This document shows positions 6,758-7,920 of a stretch of 7,920 nt of DNA, piece after piece. The stretch is from Kiloniellales bacterium (lineage in GTDB: Bacteria; Pseudomonadota; Alphaproteobacteria; Kiloniellales; JAKSDN01), in assembly GCA_022360075.1 (NCBI GenBank), contig JAKSDN010001137.1, forward strand, positions 1 to 7,920, read 5' to 3'. The first letter of the stretch is position 1, and the number at the start of each line of letters is the position of its first letter. The notes beneath the pieces are model-generated. The model was not told where the DNA came from, searched no databases, and worked only from the letters and a program-made list of their open reading frames with translations. The position numbers and the translations under genes were made by a program.

Positions 6758-6802
6758 GGATCCGTGGCATCAGCTTTTATGCCCTGGCTAGCAACGTCCA
6801 GC

Positions 6803-6818
6803 CCTGGCGATTGCCAGG
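6803..6818. other. Stem-loop downstream of the methyltransferase gene
   Basis: CCTGGC and GCCAGG form a perfect 6-bp stem with the loop GATT, 45 bases after the methyltransferase stop. No T-run follows on either strand, so rho-independent termination is not supported. It may instead belong to the repeat-type intergenic sequence that follows. Confidence 0.35.
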
Positions 6819-6857
6819 TGCGGCGGCTATGCCTTCGGCTCCAAATGACCCAAGGCT

Positions 6858-6937
6858 GATGGTCCGCTTTCGCGTGGTTTTATCTGCCCGACCTCCGGCA
6901 GCCGACTCGTCAGCCGGGCCGCTTCGCGGTCGGCAGG
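6858..6937. repeat. Direct repeat copy B, downstream of the methyltransferase gene
   Basis: The same element and orientation as copy A (5969-6050), with a core at 6883-6923 that matches 33 of 41 bases. Five of the eight core differences are C/T changes. GCCCGAC (6886-6892) faces GCCGGGC (6913-6919), so the outer stem seen in copy A is kept apart from one mismatch. Neither copy carries the core sites of an integron attC, and no transposase is nearby, so the family is not identified. Confidence 0.65.
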
Positions 6938-7049
6938 CGACCCTGAGGCGGCATAGGATCTCCCGGTTCGCCTGATGTGATAGAACGATTTGTCGGGTCC
7001 GTGCCAAAGCATGACAACAGCGCGACTCGGCACGGAAATGGGGGGCGTC

Positions 7050-7920
7050 ATGCGAGCCGACACATGGGGCGCCGGATTTGCAGCACTTCTAATCGCGGGG
7101 CTGCACTTCGAGAGCATAAGTCCTGTACAGGCGCAGAGCATCGAGACAGAAGACCGCCTAGCCGCGGTAGAGCGAGGCCTTTGCGACGCGGATGAAACCT
7201 ACGCTCTCGCGATTCACGGCGGTGCGGTTTTCGCGCGGGAGAACCACGATCTCAAGACAGCCTTCATTCGGCGCACCCTGACCGAAGCGAGTTCCGTTCT
7301 GGCCCTGGGCGCGCGGGCAATCGACGTCGTTGAAGCGGTCGTCGCGCGCATGGAGGACTCCGGCGCCTTCAATGCGGGCAAGGGAGGTATCGCGAATCAG
7401 GCCGGTGTCGTCGAACTGGACGCCTCGATCATGGACGGACGGGATCTGCAGGCCGGCGCGGTGGCGTCGGTCAAGGCCCTGCGCAATCCGATCGCGGCAG
7501 CCAGGCTGGTGATGGATCGCTCTCGTCACGTGATGCTGGTCGGGCCGGATGCCGACAGGTTCGTCCTGGAGAACGGAGGCGCGGGCGTGGATGCCTCCTA
7601 CTTCCTCTACGGCGGACGAAACTTCGACGACGTGGTCTTGCCGGATGACATTCGGATTAAGCCGCCGGGCGAGACCATTGCGCCGGACAAGGCGGCCTTT
7701 TCCGGCGCCTGGGCGGGGGTCTGGACCGGGGTCGCCATGAACCACGTGCTCGTGGTCGAGAAGATCGAACTCGACCGGGCGCAGGTCATCTACGCCTTCG
7801 GCTCAAATCCCTTTACAGCGGATGGCAAGGGCCTTTACCGGCGCCTCCCGGCTCTGTTCGTGGACGGGGGGCTGCAAGTGACGGAGCCAAAAGACCTTGG
7901 CGGCTTCACCACCACCTACC
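7050..7920 (+). CDS. Secreted plant-type (Ntn) L-asparaginase/isoaspartyl peptidase with an extra domain; 3' end cut off by the window
   Basis: The frame from ATG 7050 is open to the right edge, giving 290 residues. Residues 1-28 look like a Sec signal peptide: MR, a hydrophobic core GAGFAALLIAGL (7-18), and cleavage after VQA, so the product should be periplasmic. The Ntn-hydrolase alpha-subunit motifs follow in order: AIHGGA (54-59), FNAGKGG (107-113), ELDASIMDG (122-130), AGAVASVKALRNPI (135-148) and SRHVMLVGPDADRF (158-171). The family cleaves itself before a threonine in GTVGAV, expected about 170 residues after IHGG. That motif is absent here. From about 216 a different beta-rich segment begins, FSGAWAGVWTGVAMNHVLVV, continuing to the edge. 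The catalytic beta-subunit may come later or be lost. ATGs at 7011 and 7038 are in frame; 7050 best fits a signal peptide and follows G-rich 7040-7045. Confidence 0.85.
   Translation, partial: MRADTWGAGFAALLIAGLHFESISPVQAQSIETEDRLAAVERGLCDADETYALAIHGGAVFARENHDLKTAFIRRTLTEASSVLALGARAIDVVEAVVARMEDSGAFNAGKGGIANQAGVVELDASIMDGRDLQAGAVASVKALRNPIAAARLVMDRSRHVMLVGPDADRFVLENGGAGVDASYFLYGGRNFDDVVLPDDIRIKPPGETIAPDKAAFSGAWAGVWTGVAMNHVLVVEKIELDRAQVIYAFGSNPFTADGKGLYRRLPALFVDGGLQVTEPKDLGGFTTTY

Larger units (their letters stand above)
6758..7049. other. Intergenic region between methyltransferase and asparaginase genes
   Basis: This 292-base stretch holds a stem-loop (6803-6818), repeat copy B (6858-6937) and the leader of the asparaginase gene. 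Open frames exist on the minus strand (for example up to 7007 and 7141) but show no family features and mostly read through the repeat. GCCCTGGC occurs twice, at 6781-6788 and 6801-6808. No promoter pair was convincing. Confidence 0.5.

Noticed and set aside
5969..6937. Integron attC sites around the methyltransferase
   Set aside because: The repeats lack the RYYYAAC and GTTRRRY core sites and no integrase is visible, so a gene-cassette call is not supported.
6777..7141. Two minus-strand frames (76 and 104 residues) between the methyltransferase and asparaginase genes
   Set aside because: They read through repeat copy B and overlap the asparaginase leader. No ribosome site or protein family features were seen.
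7158..7745. 195-residue minus-strand frame
   Set aside because: It lies antisense to the asparaginase-like gene, which has all the alpha-subunit motifs.

Overview
The window is GC-rich (well over 60% in most genes) with dense bacterial genes. Tat-exported and Sec-exported substrate-handling proteins and this gene content suggest a high-GC proteobacterium, most likely an alphaproteobacterium. That placement is inferred from composition and gene types only. No rRNA, tRNA, CRISPR array or transposase was seen.

Layout: (1) 1-3256, minus strand: three genes of a CUT1-type (carbohydrate uptake) ABC importer, read in the order MalF-like permease (3256-2333), MalG-like permease (2329-1454), Tat-exported solute-binding protein (1386 and off the left edge). 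No ATPase gene is inside the window. (2) 3257-3568: a 312-base gap with possible regulatory structure but no gene. (3) 3569-4570, minus: dhaK, the substrate-binding subunit of dihydroxyacetone-type kinases; 4690-5337, plus: dhaL, the nucleotide-binding subunit. They diverge from a 119-base region instead of forming the usual dhaKL operon, and no dhaM is present. (4) 5382-5825, minus: a GFA/CENP-V family zinc protein, convergent with dhaL. (5) 6113-6757, plus: a class I SAM-dependent methyltransferase of clearly lower GC, flanked by two imperfect 80-82 base direct repeats (5969-6050 and 6858-6937). (6) 7050 to the right edge, plus: a secreted plant-type asparaginase/isoaspartyl peptidase whose alpha-subunit region is followed by an unexpected beta-rich domain where the catalytic-threonine segment should be.

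How the genes may work together: the importer and the DhaK/DhaL kinase probably form a catabolic module that brings in a small polyol, ketose or its precursor and phosphorylates a triose or tetrose ketose in the cytoplasm. The actual substrate cannot be read from the sequence. The right third (GFA protein, methyltransferase, asparaginase) looks like unrelated accessory genes. The asparaginase architecture and the repeat-flanked methyltransferase are the most unusual parts.
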